From NCBI RefSeq assembly GCF_002557795.1, contig NZ_CP023777.1, positions 4,349,001 through 4,413,000 of the forward strand: DNA of 64,000 nucleotides. Reading direction: 5' to 3'. This stretch comes from Chitinophaga caeni. GTDB taxonomy: Bacteria; Bacteroidota; Bacteroidia; Chitinophagales; Chitinophagaceae. A program made the position numbers and the translations under genes. Positions 63,059 to 64,000 of this stretch are shown here, piece after piece (positions within the stretch are counted from its first letter, which is position 1; every line of letters starts with the position of its first letter). The notes under the pieces are model-generated. The model searched no databases. It was not told the DNA's origin and saw only the letters and a list, made by a program, of their open reading frames with translations.

Positions 63059-63084
63059 AGTTGCAGTCTATACAATTTGTTGAC

Positions 63085-63092
63085 TAATTTTG
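63085..63092 (+). promoter_or_regulatory. -7 box of dapF
   Basis: TAATTTTG matches TAnnTTTG 19 bp before ATG 63112. A TTG lies at 63061-63063, 21 bp upstream, a weak -33 candidate. Confidence 0.5.
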
Positions 63093-63111
63093 CAGCGTTA
63101 AACATTGATAC

Positions 63112-63891
63112 ATGCAATTACATTTCCATAAATATCAAGGTACGGGCAACGATTTTGTAATCATTGATAACAGGCAAGGAATTTATAACGAACTCTCCCA
63201 GCCTACCGTTGAAAAGCTCTGCGACCGCAGGTTCGGCATCGGTGGCGATGGTTTGATGCTATTGAACGGGAGCAAGGATTACGATTTCGAGATGATCTAT
63301 TACAATGCCGATGGCCGGCCGGGTAGTATGTGTGGAAATGGCGGCAGGTGCTTATCCGCCTTCGCAAAAAAATTGGGCATCCAACAAAATGCAGCTAAAT
63401 TTATTGCCAGCGATGGGCCCCATGAAGTTGTATATGCCGAGAATGGCTGGGTGCAATTAAAGATGCAGGATGTCGACTACGTGGAAATTGGGCCGGGTTA
63501 TTTCTTCCTGGATACCGGTTCACCGCATTTCGTACGTTATGTAACCGGGATAGAAGAGATGGATGTTTATACAGAAGGCAGCAATATCCGCTACAACGAG
63601 CGTTTCGCAGAAGAGGGAACCAATGTGAATTTCGTACAGGAAACAGATAACGGCATTTTCGTGAGAACTTACGAAAGAGGTGTTGAAGATGAAACCTATT
63701 CTTGCGGTACCGGTGTTACTGCCGCATCGCTCACCTTCGCGAAGGGCGCCCCGGGAGCATATACCGTCCCGGTACAAACCCTCGGCGGCCCGCTTGAAGT
63801 GCGTTTTACGAAGGTGGATGATCGAACTTACAATAATATCTGGCTTTGTGGCCCAGCAGAATGGGTTTTCGAAGGTGATATTAAAATATAA
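63112..63891 (+). CDS. dapF: Diaminopimelate epimerase
   Basis: The 259-residue enzyme interconverts LL- and meso-diaminopimelate in lysine and peptidoglycan synthesis. It begins MQLHFHKYQGTGNDFVIID, with the first catalytic Cys74 in MCGNGGRC and the second near 198 in SCGTGVTA. NADGRPGS is also conserved. Length is normal for the family. It has its own -7 box and is followed by 55 bp to the next gene start. Confidence 0.96.
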   Translation: MQLHFHKYQGTGNDFVIIDNRQGIYNELSQPTVEKLCDRRFGIGGDGLMLLNGSKDYDFEMIYYNADGRPGSMCGNGGRCLSAFAKKLGIQQNAAKFIASDGPHEVVYAENGWVQLKMQDVDYVEIGPGYFFLDTGSPHFVRYVTGIEEMDVYTEGSNIRYNERFAEEGTNVNFVQETDNGIFVRTYERGVEDETYSCGTGVTAASLTFAKGAPGAYTVPVQTLGGPLEVRFTKVDDRTYNNIWLCGPAEWVFEGDIKI

Positions 63892-63931
63892 TTAATTATT
63901 TGGCCTAATATCAATCCTGCATTGATTTAAC

Positions 63932-63939
63932 TACCTTTG
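63932..63939 (+). promoter_or_regulatory. -7 box of the partial gene at the right end
   Basis: TACCTTTG matches TAnnTTTG, 7 bp before ATG 63947. The short distance would give a very short or leaderless mRNA if this is the real start. No good -33 box is seen. Confidence 0.4.
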
Positions 63940-63946
63940 CGCCCGG

Positions 63947-64000
63947 ATGATTCAATTTTTCAAAAATATCGATGCTGCCACGGTAGAAATCAATAGCCCC
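63947..64000 (+). CDS. Partial CDS, possibly magnesium transporter CorA
   Basis: The last 18 codons of the window read MIQFFKNIDAATVEINSP without a stop. This resembles the N-terminus of Bacteroidota CorA proteins (M-I-x-F/Y-F/Y-K-N-x-D/N), but 18 residues are too few to be sure. The rest lies outside the window. Confidence 0.4.
   Translation, partial: MIQFFKNIDAATVEINSP

Noticed and set aside
1..64000. CRISPR arrays, rRNA genes, reverse transcriptases and retron-like structures
   Set aside because: Looked for on both strands; no regular spacer-repeat array, rRNA motif or YxDD reverse transcriptase was seen.

Overview
The window comes from a member of the Bacteroidota, most likely the Chitinophagaceae (phylum firm, family tentative). 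The evidence is the SusC/SusD and TonB-receptor/DUF4249 pairs, ECF sigma/FecR pairs, an RteC regulator, a DUF2723 protein, and phylum-specific promoters: both tRNA genes sit behind TTTG-N19-TACTTTTG, an exact match to the Bacteroidota -33/-7 consensus. There are no rRNA genes and no CRISPR array.

Layout. (1) 1-12.2 kb, all minus strand, is a conjugative-element maintenance and excision module: two cargo genes of unknown function (one cut by the window edge), a giant methyltransferase-helicase, DUF1896, topoisomerase III, a DUF4099/DUF3945 protein, an excisionase-like HTH protein and RteC. (2) 12.4-26.4 kb is AT-rich: a membrane LytTR regulator, an orphan FecR/ECF sigma pair, and back to back with it a second sigma/FecR pair followed by SusC, SusD and a TlpA-like thioredoxin. 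Facing these are two paralogous small exported CX6C proteins and a MauE-type redox membrane protein. (3) 27.5-34.0 kb is an apparent four-gene envelope operon (secreted protein, TonB receptor, DUF4249 lipoprotein, MG2-like protein) whose base composition switches abruptly before the last gene. (4) 34.1-36.6 kb holds a CoiA-like protein and a hybrid histidine kinase. (5) 37.1-47.4 kb is a second mobile-element block: a ten-copy iteron-like array, a RepA-like ATPase with a small protein and HTH protein, a self-cleaving XRE-S24 repressor divergent from imuA-imuB-dnaE2 (error-prone polymerase cassette), and a tyrosine integrase next to tRNA-Lys. (6) 47.6-64 kb looks like ordinary chromosome: tRNA-Lys, tRNA-Cys, SDR, SAM hydrolase, DUF2723, sugar-processing enzymes, a VWA/MoxR pair, nucleoside phosphorylase, dapF and the start of a probable corA.

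How it fits together. The simplest reading is one integrative and conjugative element (ICE) inserted beside tRNA-Lys, with its integrase end at 47.4 kb and its body running left past the window start. RteC, the HTH protein and TopB resemble the excision-control set of CTnDOT. Nested or adjacent elements are also possible: no second copy of the tRNA 3' end was found by eye in the window, and the block with iterons, RepA and integrase could be a separate smaller element.

The two most interesting sub-systems are the SOS-type mutasome riding on a mobile element under its own repressor, with twin operators and flanking diverged direct repeats, and the SusCD-TlpA island with CX6C exported proteins and MauE, which looks like a redox-linked surface system of unknown purpose.
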